DNA of 64,000 nucleotides from Solitalea canadensis DSM 3403 (GTDB lineage: Bacteria; Bacteroidota; Bacteroidia; Sphingobacteriales; Sphingobacteriaceae): the NCBI RefSeq assembly GCF_000242635.2, contig NC_017770.1:186001-250000 (forward strand), in the 5' to 3' direction. The notes beneath the pieces are model-generated. The model did no database searches. It saw nothing but the letters and a program-made list of their open reading frames with translations, and was not told the origin of the DNA. Of this stretch, positions 8,226 to 17,500 are shown one piece after another; position 1 is the first letter of the stretch; every line of letters begins with the position of its first letter. The position numbers and the translations under genes were made by a program.

Positions 8226-10361
8226 TTAGTTAACTTTATCAAGCTTACCAATGTATCTTTTAAGACTAATGATTGCTTTATTATATTCCCAAAAATATGT
8301 TACAGTTTCCAATTTTGGAGTTGATAATTCATAAGTAACTATTTCTTGAGATAAAGACTCAAAATGCAAAGTGGTAAGTTCGCTCTCAATACTAAAATAA
8401 TTAAGTAAAAAATCTAATGATAGCTTTTTCTCCTTCCATAGCCAAAACTCACCAAACTCAGTTTTCATTACTCCCCGAGTAAGCATATTATCGATTTCAT
8501 TAATATTTCGAACAGGATATTTAAATATATTTCCGTTTAATAACCTATTGCTTAAAACAATACAACACTGGATTCTATCCACTTTGCTTAAACTAATATG
8601 ATGTTTAGCTTCCAAGGTATTAATTAAATGTCCATTATTGAATGAATTAGTAATTTTATCTAGTTGATTTTCCGCCTTTTTAATATAGTCAAATGTGGTT
8701 CTTAAATCAAATGGGCTTACAGGATGTAAGTTATGTTTGCATTCGAAAATAAATAAGGTGTTTTCATAGATAGCGCAAAGATCAATATCAGTATTTTCTA
8801 TTTTGGTTTCTATATAACACTGGATTTTGGCTTCACTAAATGAATTAGCAAGTTTAATTAATAGCGGATCATTTTCTCCATCTTTAAGCAGTGAAACATT
8901 ACCACGTTTATATTCTGAAGCATAAATGTTCCTCACAAAATTAGAATTGGATAGAACAGATAAGGCAATTAAAAAATAGCCATCAAAGTAAAGTATTGGA
9001 TGATATTGCAAGTCCAAAAATGAATCCAAATTAGACTCCCAACATACAATATCAAGAAAAGCATCTGCTTTATCTTCTGAAACTACTTTTTGCAAATGAG
9101 TGGCAAGGTTTTTTTCGCTTAAAACAGGGATTAGTGAACGAAAAAGCAAATCCGAACCTTTTTTCTCTTTTTTATAAATTTCTTTAGAAAAAAACTGATA
9201 AAGAATTAAAAAGAGTCTTCTAATTTTTATGATATCGAACAGACTTAAGTCGTTCTTAAGTTTAATTCCTTCTAAATCAGCCGGATTTAATAATTGCTCT
9301 TTAAAAACACTTGCTAAATAAATGACTTCTTCTTTAAAAAGTTCATTTGATTTAACAAAACTATTAATTAAATGGTCGTAAAAGTTTTCAGGTATCTGTA
9401 ATGAGTATCTAGGATAATTATAAGTTTCCGTGTACTTAAAGAAATCATAACCCTCCAAATTACTAATATCTTTGGTGAAATCTTCTATCGAAAGAGCGTT
9501 ATTTTCGTTTTTAAGTCTATCGTTTAAATATTGAATCTCTGTCCTTATGTATCCTAAGCGAACTGCTTTTTCAAAGTTTTCAAAAGGAGGAGCTATAAAA
9601 AGTTTATCATTTTTTAAAACGCAGTAATAATCGAAATGATCAAATTGCACTTCAAAATCTTTATAATCTAATAGAAAACAGACTGGAATTAATAATTTGG
9701 AAATTTCATTAGATAAGATATATTCTTCGGATATGAAAGTTATGTTTACGTTTTTATTTTTAATGCGATCTGAATAGAAAAATGTTAAAAATGAAACGGC
9801 AGCACTGATATCTTCTTTTGTTCTACAATTTAAATCCATCAAATCATTCACTTTATTTGGCATATGATCCACAAGAAAGAGAAAGTCAACAAAAGAGACA
9901 AGAGTCTTTATTAACGACTTATTAGGATAATTAGTTTCAAACCTTTTGATTTCTTGAATTATAAACTTGTCGATATCTTTATAAGATTCTAAAATGGGTG
10001 AAAAGGTTATAATTGAATTTAAATAGATTTTTGTCTTATCTGTTAGACATCCAAATCTATCACAAATCTCTAATAGGTCTAATGCAAGATTCTTTACAAT
10101 GCATTTTTGATTGATATATTTTGAATATCGAAACAACCCTTTTCTTTTAATTATCTTGAATGTTTCATCATAGTTGAAATAAATTGATATTATTAAGCCA
10201 TTACGAGTTGTGAGATAATCTGCGTTAGAAATGCTTCTTTCAATTTTTGTTAGAATCTCTTTTAGCTCTCTTTTAGCAGGTTTTATTAAAACATTCTTTA
10301 TTAAATACTCAATTAATATTTCTTTACTTATCTTTTTAAGGTTTATGTCATGTACGTGCAT
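8226..10361 (-). CDS. 711-aa protein with C-terminal PD-(D/E)xK-like nuclease motif
   Basis: I do not recognise a named family. The first ~480 residues are helical, Lys/Ile/Leu-rich, with no P-loop or membrane segment. Near residues 520-545 there is IETKIENTDIDLCAIYENTL followed by FIFECKHN. This spacing (E...D-x9-FECK) is the classic core of restriction-like PD-(D/E)xK nucleases. It is the third and last gene of a minus-strand operon, 36 bp after the membrane protein gene and preceded by the 325-residue gene. Inferred role: a DNA-cutting effector in an island-borne conflict system. Other restriction-fold proteins without nuclease activity cannot be excluded. Confidence 0.6.
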   Translation of the reverse strand: MHVHDINLKKISKEILIEYLIKNVLIKPAKRELKEILTKIERSISNADYLTTRNGLIISIYFNYDETFKIIKRKGLFRYSKYINQKCIVKNLALDLLEICDRFGCLTDKTKIYLNSIITFSPILESYKDIDKFIIQEIKRFETNYPNKSLIKTLVSFVDFLFLVDHMPNKVNDLMDLNCRTKEDISAAVSFLTFFYSDRIKNKNVNITFISEEYILSNEISKLLIPVCFLLDYKDFEVQFDHFDYYCVLKNDKLFIAPPFENFEKAVRLGYIRTEIQYLNDRLKNENNALSIEDFTKDISNLEGYDFFKYTETYNYPRYSLQIPENFYDHLINSFVKSNELFKEEVIYLASVFKEQLLNPADLEGIKLKNDLSLFDIIKIRRLFLILYQFFSKEIYKKEKKGSDLLFRSLIPVLSEKNLATHLQKVVSEDKADAFLDIVCWESNLDSFLDLQYHPILYFDGYFLIALSVLSNSNFVRNIYASEYKRGNVSLLKDGENDPLLIKLANSFSEAKIQCYIETKIENTDIDLCAIYENTLFIFECKHNLHPVSPFDLRTTFDYIKKAENQLDKITNSFNNGHLINTLEAKHHISLSKVDRIQCCIVLSNRLLNGNIFKYPVRNINEIDNMLTRGVMKTEFGEFWLWKEKKLSLDFLLNYFSIESELTTLHFESLSQEIVTYELSTPKLETVTYFWEYNKAIISLKRYIGKLDKVN

Positions 10362-10397
10362 AGAATAGAGTTTTGCCCTTCAAATCCAAAGTATTCG

Positions 10398-11021
10398 CTA
10401 TTTAAATTCTAGATCAAAAAGTATTTTGAATCTCTTTAATATCATTAACAGAGTCAGAATGAATTGAACTAAAAGAAAGAAAGAAATGAAATGAATAATT
10501 ATTAAGAAAAGCCATTTCATGCATTCATAAATTAATGATGGTAATAATTCATATATAAAATCAATTCGACTTATTTGAGTTAAAAGACAAAAAACAATTG
10601 TGAAAATAGAAAGTAGTACACTAAATAAAACGTTAGAAAAAACTTCTTTGACTAACCCTACCTTGTCAGATTGAAATTTATATTTAATCTTATCATTGGC
10701 AGATGTATCGACTAGATTTTCCTTTTCTTTTTTACCAAGATCAAATAATAGAACAAGTAAGCTAAGCAAAAGTCCAATTAAAATAGACAATGAAGTTATT
10801 AATAGGTTGATACTATCCTTATTAAATCTTACACCAAGAAAAAAAGTAAGAACTAAGGATATCAAGATTGGTACTAACCAAAACACAACCCAGTCAGACC
10901 TAGGTATAGTAGTAATACCTTCATTTTGTAACTTATTATTATCATACAAAGTTGCATAGTGGCTGTTAACTATTGATGAAATATCCACCCTTGCAAAAAT
11001 CCTTTTAAGAAGTTTGCTCAT
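10398..11021 (-). CDS. Four-helix membrane protein of the 325/207/711 operon
   Basis: 207 residues with four clear membrane segments: WVVFWLVPILISLVLTFFLG (about 45-65), LITSLSILIGLLLSLLVLLF (73-93), VLFSVLLSIFTIVFCLL (131-147), and a long C-terminal FLIIIHFISFFLLVQFILTL (172-192). A basic, Lys-rich loop lies between helices 2 and 3. Its ATG overlaps the stop of the upstream 325-residue gene by 4 bp, so the two are translationally coupled. Layout and size recall the membrane subunits of two- or three-gene anti-phage systems such as Kiwa, but no sequence match is claimed. Confidence 0.7.
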   Translation of the reverse strand: MSKLLKRIFARVDISSIVNSHYATLYDNNKLQNEGITTIPRSDWVVFWLVPILISLVLTFFLGVRFNKDSINLLITSLSILIGLLLSLLVLLFDLGKKEKENLVDTSANDKIKYKFQSDKVGLVKEVFSNVLFSVLLSIFTIVFCLLTQISRIDFIYELLPSLIYECMKWLFLIIIHFISFFLLVQFILTLLMILKRFKILFDLEFK

Positions 11022-11995
11022 ATTGAAGTATTTGGCAAGATTTCGTCAAAAGTGATTTTATAGGCCTCGTCTTTAATGCTTTCGTATATCGGATGTTTGG
11101 TCTTAGAATCAATTTCTACAACATCAGATAAATCATAGAATGTACCGAAGTCGGTTGGCTTTTTCATATTAAAAACTCTTTTTTTGCCACCAAGCATTAC
11201 TTCTGCACTGAGATCATCATATTCAAAGTTTTCTAATGGAAAAATTTCCATAATTGAAGTTTCAGAATTTTTAAAAGATTTTAGTGTTTGTTGAAACCCA
11301 AGAAAACTTCCTTTTTTAGCTTTTACGGATAGATTAACCTCATATTGATTTTTTTTATCTTCATTACTAAAAGAATTTTCAAACTCTTTAGATAGTCCAT
11401 GTCGCCTGAAAATCAGGTTGGTAACTGATCCAGTATCTAATAGCTGATCAAATAGACTGGGAACTGAAAGTTGAGTAATGTAGCAAACAACACCTGAGTT
11501 TTCTATTTTTAGAAATTCATTAAATGCTTCTTCAAAAAGTTCTTTAAAACCAAATTGCTTATAGCTTTGAGCCAAAAACAGAAGTCCTTCAGATTCCTCA
11601 CTTGGTTGACAAATTGAAAAGAAAAAATGAGTTGAGTTATATTTATTGATATCTATTGTTGCAACTGTAGATATTTTTTTTTGCTTGCCATTTTTGTTTA
11701 ATTGATCGACATAAGATTCCTGTCCATTTGTCCCTTTTCGAAATAATCCATTTAGTACATTATTCTTATAATCAGGATCTAGATGGTGAATATATAAAAC
11801 CCTGTCTTCCAATTTATTTTGAAAGGCGGAATCAAAAAATGAAATCATTCTTTGCATTTTCTGCTCAAAAGAGCTATTTCCCAATGCATCATTAACCTTT
11901 ATTATAGCAGAGTGAGGAGTGTTTTTCTGTTTGAATCTTATTACATAGCAATTTAAATTTATGCTAATAGATGAATGTTGTTTTGAAATAGCCAT
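11018..11995 (-). CDS. 325-aa cytoplasmic protein, first gene of a candidate defence operon
   Basis: No family is recognised. The protein is mixed alpha/beta without membrane segments or a P-loop. It has a long middle helix (FGFKELFEEAFNEFLKIENS) and a Lys/Phe-rich C-terminal half (LSVKAKKGSFLGFQQTLKSF). It overlaps the membrane protein gene by 4 bp, which implies a stoichiometric partnership, and the predicted nuclease gene follows. No SD is visible; the ATG at 11995 is the first in frame. Alternatives: a KwaB-like partner of the membrane protein, or an unrelated sensor. Confidence 0.65.
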   Translation of the reverse strand: MAISKQHSSISINLNCYVIRFKQKNTPHSAIIKVNDALGNSSFEQKMQRMISFFDSAFQNKLEDRVLYIHHLDPDYKNNVLNGLFRKGTNGQESYVDQLNKNGKQKKISTVATIDINKYNSTHFFFSICQPSEESEGLLFLAQSYKQFGFKELFEEAFNEFLKIENSGVVCYITQLSVPSLFDQLLDTGSVTNLIFRRHGLSKEFENSFSNEDKKNQYEVNLSVKAKKGSFLGFQQTLKSFKNSETSIMEIFPLENFEYDDLSAEVMLGGKKRVFNMKKPTDFGTFYDLSDVVEIDSKTKHPIYESIKDEAYKITFDEILPNTSI

Positions 11996-12049
11996 AGATG
12001 TAAAATAAAATAGTAGAATTTTGCTGGCAAGATATTAAAATGAAAGGGC

Positions 12050-12124
12050 TTATAAAAGCTCCTCATCTCCAAAGGAATAGTAACCTTCACTTGAAATTAT
12101 CAAATGATTTAGCGTATAAGTGAT
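12050..12124 (-). pseudogene. radC: radC 3'-end remnant (last ~20 codons)
   Basis: The minus strand reads LNHLIISSEGYYSFGDEELL and then a stop. This matches the C-terminus of the intact RadC in this window (LDHFIISSEGYFSFADKGLL). Nothing of the JAB catalytic core remains. It sits between two island operons, in an otherwise empty stretch of about 350 bp. The rest of that stretch (12125-12341) shows no gene. Confidence 0.85.
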
Positions 12125-12341
12125 TTGCCTAGCTATAGTAAAAATGGGACAGAGAATTGTCAATTTTATCTTTATAAGATTATGATCAATTCTTTGTCCA
12201 ACTATTTAGTTTGGACAGCTTTTTGAAAATTCCTTAATTATATACCCCTAAAAATTTACTGTCCGAAATTCTAATTCAAAATTAGTTCAAAAAGGGACTT
12301 ATTAGTGACTGTCTTTTTATTTGAATCAAATCAGTAAAATG

Positions 12342-14276
12342 TTAAATCAATTTATCCCTATCTTTACTCCACCGATACTTGATAAATTGCTCAAAATCAT
12401 CCTCATCAGCATGTTCTAAAACAATTACTTGTGGTTTATATCCACATTCATTTTTAATATTATCAATTTCATCAGAAATTACTTTGAAAATATTTTTTAC
12501 TTGAACAATATTATCATCAACTTTCTTTTGTTCATTTTCGACTTCTTCATCTAATTGCTTATAAACCTTTGGAAAGTATACCTGACTGGGCTGATCCAAA
12601 ATTAAAATTGAGGGGATTTTTGATGTTGAAGAGATACTGTGTAAATACAAAAATCCTAGAAATGCAGATAAGTGAATGGCTAACCAGTTGGAACCACTAC
12701 CCATCTCGGATAGTAAAATATTTTCTTTATCTTTTATATTGTACTTCAAGCTAAATTTTTCCAAATCAAAAAGTATCTTTCCAGGTTTGAACTCTTCCTC
12801 AAAATCTAATAGTTCACAAATAGCACTCATCTTTTCACTTAATATCATTTGCGCCTTTTGTAATTCTTCTTTTAGATTGAAGCCAGCAAGTTTATTTTTG
12901 AGTTCTTCAATTTCGGCTTCTAACTCTGAATAATCACTTCTGCTATTTGATAAAAGCTTATTTCTTTCAATAAGATTTTGAGCATTGGCTTCCGTTCTAC
13001 CTCTTAATAGCAATCCTTTTTCGTATTCATTTTTAGTATTGAATTCTGTTAATAACTGTTTATTTAGGCTTTCAGCTTTAATACTCAGTTCTTTCAATTC
13101 TTTCTTTAGATTATCTCGCTCTTTTCGCAGTGAGGAGTTTTGATTAGAAGTATCATTTACATATGTACCAATTTTTTCAAATTCGTCTTCCAGTATTTCG
13201 TTAGATTCTTGGATGACCGCAATTTTCTCTTTTATCGCTTCTACTTCTTGATCACAAAGTGGGCAATGAATTTCGCTAACACTTGTCTCGATTGATGCTA
13301 ATGATTTTAATCGATTAATATTCTTAGAGTAATTTTTAGATATGTCATTATTAGATTCAATTGTAGACAATAAATTTTGGACTACATCTAATTTTTTCTT
13401 TTTCTCAAATATTAAATTATCTATTTTTCTCAGTTCTTCATTAAGGTTTTGATCACCAACTGAATTAGCAGTAGAGTTTGGTAAATCTGTAACAAGCTTT
13501 TTAAGATCAGGCAGAGTAATATCATCAGATAGCTCTTTGCCTAAAAAAGTATAGTAAAATGATAAAACGCCATAAAGATCATCTCGTAATTGTCCGTTAC
13601 TAATTTTTAACTTCTCATCTAGCTTTTTCTTTTGACTTAATTCTTTTTGTTTACTTTCTAAATCTCTCTGCAAATCAAAAAAATCTGCATTTCCCCATCC
13701 CATTAGGACAGGATAATCATCAATTGTTTTTTTCCTTTTGTAAAAATCATCAAACCTATAAAAAAGACTATGTTTATTAGCGATCAGATTTTGATGCTGA
13801 AATAAAAAAGGCACGAAACTGCGCATTGTCACTTTTCCTCCAGAATTCCTTTTATCATCCTCTTCATCAGTCCTTGTATCTAAAACAGAAATCCCGATGT
13901 GCTTTTCAAATTCTTTTTTAGCTTCATCTAAGTCAATCAATTTTTTATCGATGAAATATTCTATGGAAAAGTTGTAAATCAAATCAGAATCAATTTCCAC
14001 ATTAAAATACATTTGATTACTATTTTTTCTTCTTCCAATAATCAAATGTTTGTCTTTAACTCTAAAAATTATGCAATAAAGTTCTGTCCAGTCTGTTATA
14101 ATTCCTTTCGGTATAGTTGATCTACTAGCAAACAGACAATAATCGATTATTTCAATTACTGCACTTTTACCTGTTTTTGAATCACCTGAAATTATATTTA
14201 ATCCATCATCGAACTTTAGTATTCGTACTTCCTGATTATCATTGAAGAGAAACATATGTGATATCGATGCTTGCAT
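12342..14276 (-). CDS. ABC-3C system ATPase (DUF3732-type, SMC/Rad50-like)
   Basis: 644 residues. Walker A is GDSKTGKS at residues 31-38. Long coiled-coil arms span about 190-330 and 345-500, joined by a zinc-hook-like CPLCDQE near residue 338. An ABC signature region (LLSEMGSGSNW) lies near 525 and Walker B SILILDQPSQ near 556-565. This is the DUF3732 architecture known as the ATPase of ABC-three-component (ABC-3C) conflict systems. It is the third gene of its operon, 4 bp after the middle component. Such ATPases are thought to sense nucleoprotein states and to license the nuclease partner; the trigger is unknown. Confidence 0.88.
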   Translation of the reverse strand: MQASISHMFLFNDNQEVRILKFDDGLNIISGDSKTGKSAVIEIIDYCLFASRSTIPKGIITDWTELYCIIFRVKDKHLIIGRRKNSNQMYFNVEIDSDLIYNFSIEYFIDKKLIDLDEAKKEFEKHIGISVLDTRTDEEDDKRNSGGKVTMRSFVPFLFQHQNLIANKHSLFYRFDDFYKRKKTIDDYPVLMGWGNADFFDLQRDLESKQKELSQKKKLDEKLKISNGQLRDDLYGVLSFYYTFLGKELSDDITLPDLKKLVTDLPNSTANSVGDQNLNEELRKIDNLIFEKKKKLDVVQNLLSTIESNNDISKNYSKNINRLKSLASIETSVSEIHCPLCDQEVEAIKEKIAVIQESNEILEDEFEKIGTYVNDTSNQNSSLRKERDNLKKELKELSIKAESLNKQLLTEFNTKNEYEKGLLLRGRTEANAQNLIERNKLLSNSRSDYSELEAEIEELKNKLAGFNLKEELQKAQMILSEKMSAICELLDFEEEFKPGKILFDLEKFSLKYNIKDKENILLSEMGSGSNWLAIHLSAFLGFLYLHSISSTSKIPSILILDQPSQVYFPKVYKQLDEEVENEQKKVDDNIVQVKNIFKVISDEIDNIKNECGYKPQVIVLEHADEDDFEQFIKYRWSKDRDKLI

Positions 14277-14280
14277 AATC

Positions 14281-14736
14281 TTATAAATTAAAAAATATTT
14301 TTTTATAATCTTCCTTAGACAGAATTGCCCCTAAATTAAACGCTGCTTTATAGTATTCTTTTAATATAGGATTTTTCTCTTCCGAATAGGTAATCTTTTG
14401 TTCTTCCTTTAGAATTATATACTTGGAAAATTCAATATTATATATGTTTGATAAAGTAATCAAAGCTTCTTTTGTTTTCGTTCTATAATTAGCCAAGAGA
14501 GTTTCAACAACAATTAATTCCACCTTTACTTCGGAATTTAAAAATGTATTAAATGTACTCTTTGCAGTACTCCTCACAAGTTTATTCTTTATTGTATCAT
14601 TGTAAATTAAAGGAAGAACGTAATAGATAAGTTCCATTTTCAGCTGATTATTTTTTGCACCACCCAAAGTCATCAGTAATAATTTTGATGTAAATAATGG
14701 ATTAAAAAGAATCTTTTCTGTTTTAGCTATATTCAT
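14281..14736 (-). CDS. ABC-3C system middle component
   Basis: 151 residues, all-helical by appearance, opening with KTEKILFNPLFTSKLLLMTL and containing the family-like LIYYVLPLIYNDTIKNKL stretch. It lies between the nuclease-type gene (4-bp overlap) and the ABC ATPase gene (4-bp gap), exactly the position of the middle component in ABC-3C operons. Its biochemical role is not established; it is assumed to bridge ATPase and effector. The identification relies mainly on context plus the characteristic N-terminal helix pattern. Confidence 0.82.
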   Translation of the reverse strand: MNIAKTEKILFNPLFTSKLLLMTLGGAKNNQLKMELIYYVLPLIYNDTIKNKLVRSTAKSTFNTFLNSEVKVELIVVETLLANYRTKTKEALITLSNIYNIEFSKYIILKEEQKITYSEEKNPILKEYYKAAFNLGAILSKEDYKKIFFNL

Positions 14737-15857
14737 ATATCAGTTTCTTTATATAACCATTCAAAATCAGTGGTTTCGTTAATATTCTGAATCCTACCAT
14801 TGCGAAAAAACGCCTGAGTTCCATTAAATCCTAAGATTTCATTATATGGTTTGGTAATGCACTTAAAATAAACTTCTTGTGATTTTCTTATATGAGAATC
14901 GTCTTTGAATGAGTCATTTGATAAATGATATGAGGCTGCATTTTTTTCAGTCTGTAGACCAGAATTTATCGCTTCTTCATAGATTATTATATTATCTTTT
15001 AACGTAGGATTTATTTTTAGAATCTCTTCATAAGCTTCCTCCGATCTAACGTAATCTTGAAATGCCTGATGTAAATCGTTTTTTCGTATTGATATTGCAT
15101 TCAATTTTTCAATGAACTTATAACCTTTGGTCAAATTCGTGTCATCTCTTTCTGACTCCTTTATGGATGGAAAGGGAATATAATCTTTGGTAAACTTTGA
15201 TAAACTGAATCGCAAATCTAAATTGAAATCAGTAATATTAACTTCCCATTTATTTGACTCATCAATAGCTTTCTCAATGATCCATTCATTAAGTACTCCT
15301 ATTGCAGCTTTTCTTAAATTATCAGGTATTAATTTAAAAGTGGAATGTTCTTTTAGTTGAGCTAATTTTTTGTCAACTTTTGGTTTACTACTACTAATTA
15401 TGAACTTTTCTAAGACTCCTAATAAATCAGGCTTTGCAATATTTTTAGTATCAAAGATTACATCTTTAAATTGTTTAGAAGTAGCTGAAATAGAATGATC
15501 GTTGAGCTTTTTATACTTTACATCCTTTGATAATTGATTCCAATTATAAAAGATACTATCACTCGGCACATTTTGCGTAGTGTGAAGAATAAACCTGTCG
15601 TTTGACTTTAATTTATCGTATTCCACGACAAGATTTTTCAATGTTTTCCAAAAATCCACAGAATTACTAGTAAGGTTTGATTCTTCTGCGTGATGCTTAA
15701 CCTCAATAGACTGGCTTCCGTATTGAATATCTCCAAAGCATTCAATGTAGACATATTCACCATTTTTAGCATTTAAACAGTACTCTAATGCAATTAATTT
15801 TTGATATTCAAATCCTAATTGCTTTTTAGTTGAATCGTTATTTAAAGTTTCACTCAT
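14733..15857 (-). CDS. ABC-3C effector with N-terminal dsDNA-nuclease-like domain
   Basis: 374 residues from the ATG at 15857. A GTG 42 bp upstream would add 14 residues with no visible domain. Residues 10-140 look like a Cap4/restriction-type nuclease: GFEYQKLIALEYCL, then YIECFGDIQYGSQSIEVKHH with the E-x-K signature, then FILHTTQNV. The C-terminal ~230 residues correspond to the region that in ABC-3C proteins contacts the other components. It is first in the operon and overlaps the middle component by 4 bp. Inferred role: a DNA-cleaving effector released by the ABC ATPase. Confidence 0.82.
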   Translation of the reverse strand: MSETLNNDSTKKQLGFEYQKLIALEYCLNAKNGEYVYIECFGDIQYGSQSIEVKHHAEESNLTSNSVDFWKTLKNLVVEYDKLKSNDRFILHTTQNVPSDSIFYNWNQLSKDVKYKKLNDHSISATSKQFKDVIFDTKNIAKPDLLGVLEKFIISSSKPKVDKKLAQLKEHSTFKLIPDNLRKAAIGVLNEWIIEKAIDESNKWEVNITDFNLDLRFSLSKFTKDYIPFPSIKESERDDTNLTKGYKFIEKLNAISIRKNDLHQAFQDYVRSEEAYEEILKINPTLKDNIIIYEEAINSGLQTEKNAASYHLSNDSFKDDSHIRKSQEVYFKCITKPYNEILGFNGTQAFFRNGRIQNINETTDFEWLYKETDI

Positions 15858-15917
15858 CCTTAAAAAATATATTTTTAATAGCTGTATTTGTGGTAGCACA
15901 TTACTTATAAAATTGCT

Positions 15918-15934
15918 GCTAACGAGTCGCTAAA
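15918..15934. repeat. 17-bp direct repeat, copy 1 (second copy 21496-21512)
   Basis: GCTAACGAGTCGCTAAA occurs identically at 15918-15934 and 21496-21512. In both places it is followed by a tract rich in TTGCGTTTAT. The copies lie 5.6 kb apart and enclose a mosaic of radC fragments, tRNA fragments and small cargo genes. They look like junction remnants. The surrounding 15858-16055 stretch is otherwise empty. Confidence 0.7.
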
Positions 15935-16055
15935 CGCAACTTGTTGCGTTTATATCTCAAATAAGATTGTATAAACGCACGTTAATTTCTTTTAAAGGTG
16001 AAATATAAGAAATTAAATTCACCACAGGTTAATTGAGAATAGCTAATAAGAGGAG

Positions 16056-16516
16056 CTACAAAAGCCCCTCATCTCCAAACGAATATTATCCTTCACTTGA
16101 AACAATCAAATGATCCAGTATATCAATATGTAACAGCCTACCCGCCTCCTTTAATTGCTTTGTCAATCTTAAATCCGACTCACTTGGTTTTAAACTACCG
16201 GATGGATGATTATGACAAAGAATATGGTAGAAGCGTGGGGAAGTAAAGCTGCAGCAAAGATTATTTTAGCATCCACCACCGTTCCAGAAGCTCCAATTAG
16301 TGAAATTGGATAAAGACCAATTACTTTATGATTACGTTTTAGTACCTTAAACTCTTCCAGAAAACCTATTAGGCCCTTATCCCAATTCTCCATAAAGATG
16401 TTGTAAGCATCCTTAGAACAACTGGTCTTTTTTATTTCAGAGACTTTTACTCTAGAATGATAGCTCAATGAGATTTCAGAAACTAAAGGCAGACTATAGT
16501 TTTTATAAGAAATCAA
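16056..16516 (-). pseudogene. radC: radC pseudogene (frameshift plus nonsense)
   Basis: The start is intact and the first ~98 codons match RadC ([32 protein letters not shown]). One extra T near 16215-16230 then shifts the frame: the JAB motif should read ILCHNHPSG but appears as FFVIIIHP. Past the shift the remaining sequence still aligns ([15 protein letters not shown]), but the next codon is TAA where the intact copy has a Tyr/Phe codon. The gene is thus dead by two lesions, while its close relative at 47626 is intact. Confidence 0.9.
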
Positions 16517-16589
16517 TTGGATGTCAACTTATTTCAGATTGGGATATGCACAAGAAAAAAATCACTAGCCTTTAAAAATCAACCCAAAA

Positions 16590-16649
16590 CTAAAAAAGGC
16601 CCTTAGACTTCTCTAAAAACCTTTTGTCTTTCGTAATGGAGACGGGAGT
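16590..16649 (-). repeat. tRNA-Met 3'-end plus terminator fragment (copy 2)
   Basis: It contains GGCCCTTAGA / TCTAAAAACC hairpin arms and then TTTCGTAATGGAGACGGGAGT, the complement of the tRNA T-arm 3' side and acceptor region, as at 7560-7618. Only about 12 bases of the tRNA body remain. The SDR gene ends 5 bp to its right. Confidence 0.75.
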
Positions 16650-16654
16650 GTTTA

Positions 16655-17437
16655 TTACCATGGAATTTCTCCTGTTTCGGGATTGTTTTCTTCACTAAAG
16701 AATTTTCCAGTCGGTCCGTCTTTGTCAATTAAAGCATACTTTATAATTCGATTTCCGGCAACTTCAACACTCCCTGGTCCACGATGACCATTGAAATCTG
16801 TCTTTGTATATCCTGGACAAACAGCATTTATTTTGAAGTCACTATCCCTTAGTTCGTAGGCTAAGACAACCGTATACATATTCATTGCTGATTTTGAAGA
16901 AAGATAAACGGCTCCTTTGTAATCGTAATACTTATATGAAGGGTCGCTGTGCAAAGTAATTGAACCTTGACTTGAACTTACATTTACAATACGAGGTTCA
17001 GAAGATTTTTTCATTAAATCAATAAATGCCTGTGTAACTCTTACTACGCCGTAAACATTTGCATCATATACTGCTTTAAACTGGTCTATGGTTGAATCAA
17101 GCGCGGCCTGCGGGTAACCACCGAAAATGCCAGCGTTATTGATAAGTATGTCCAACGCTTTTGTTCTCCTACCAATTTCTGCACGGGCATTTTTTACGGA
17201 TTCGTCATTTGTAATGTCAAGCTGAATAGCTTCTACATTGCTTAATCCCTCCGCCATTAGTTTATTCACGGCTGTTATTCCGTTTTCTAAATTGCGACTG
17301 CCGAGGTAAACATAAATTCCTTTTTGAGCAAGTTGCCGTGCAACTTCAAAGCCAATGCTTTTGTTAGCTCCTGTTACTAATGCTGATTTACTCACCAGTT
17401 TATTATTCTCTTGGTGTTCGTGATTTTTCAAATTCAT
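16655..17437 (-). CDS. SDR-family oxidoreductase
   Basis: 260 residues with a full classical short-chain dehydrogenase set: the cofactor-binding loop TGANKSIG (about residues 23-30), the structural NNAG near 100, an active-site Ser in VNVSSSQGS, and the Y-x3-K pair in AVYLSSKSAMN. Charged residues after the first loop (GSRNLE) suggest NADP(H). The substrate is unknown. An AraC-family regulator gene lies 63 bp upstream on the same strand, a common arrangement for inducible SDR genes. The gene butts directly against a tRNA-Met fragment on its 3' side, so it probably arrived as cargo at this insertion site. Confidence 0.93.
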   Translation of the reverse strand: MNLKNHEHQENNKLVSKSALVTGANKSIGFEVARQLAQKGIYVYLGSRNLENGITAVNKLMAEGLSNVEAIQLDITNDESVKNARAEIGRRTKALDILINNAGIFGGYPQAALDSTIDQFKAVYDANVYGVVRVTQAFIDLMKKSSEPRIVNVSSSQGSITLHSDPSYKYYDYKGAVYLSSKSAMNMYTVVLAYELRDSDFKINAVCPGYTKTDFNGHRGPGSVEVAGNRIIKYALIDKDGPTGKFFSEENNPETGEIPW

Positions 17438-17500
17438 TTTTTGTTAAATTAATGAAGCAAAAGTAGAATGCTGAAAATCAGTGGAGATGGACGAATCAAT

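Noticed and set aside
10398-11995. Naming the membrane plus 325-aa pair as Kiwa (KwaA/KwaB)
   Set aside because: Only gene order, size and four membrane helices fit. I could not recognise DUF4868 sequence features in the 325-aa protein, and Kiwa does not normally include a third nuclease gene.
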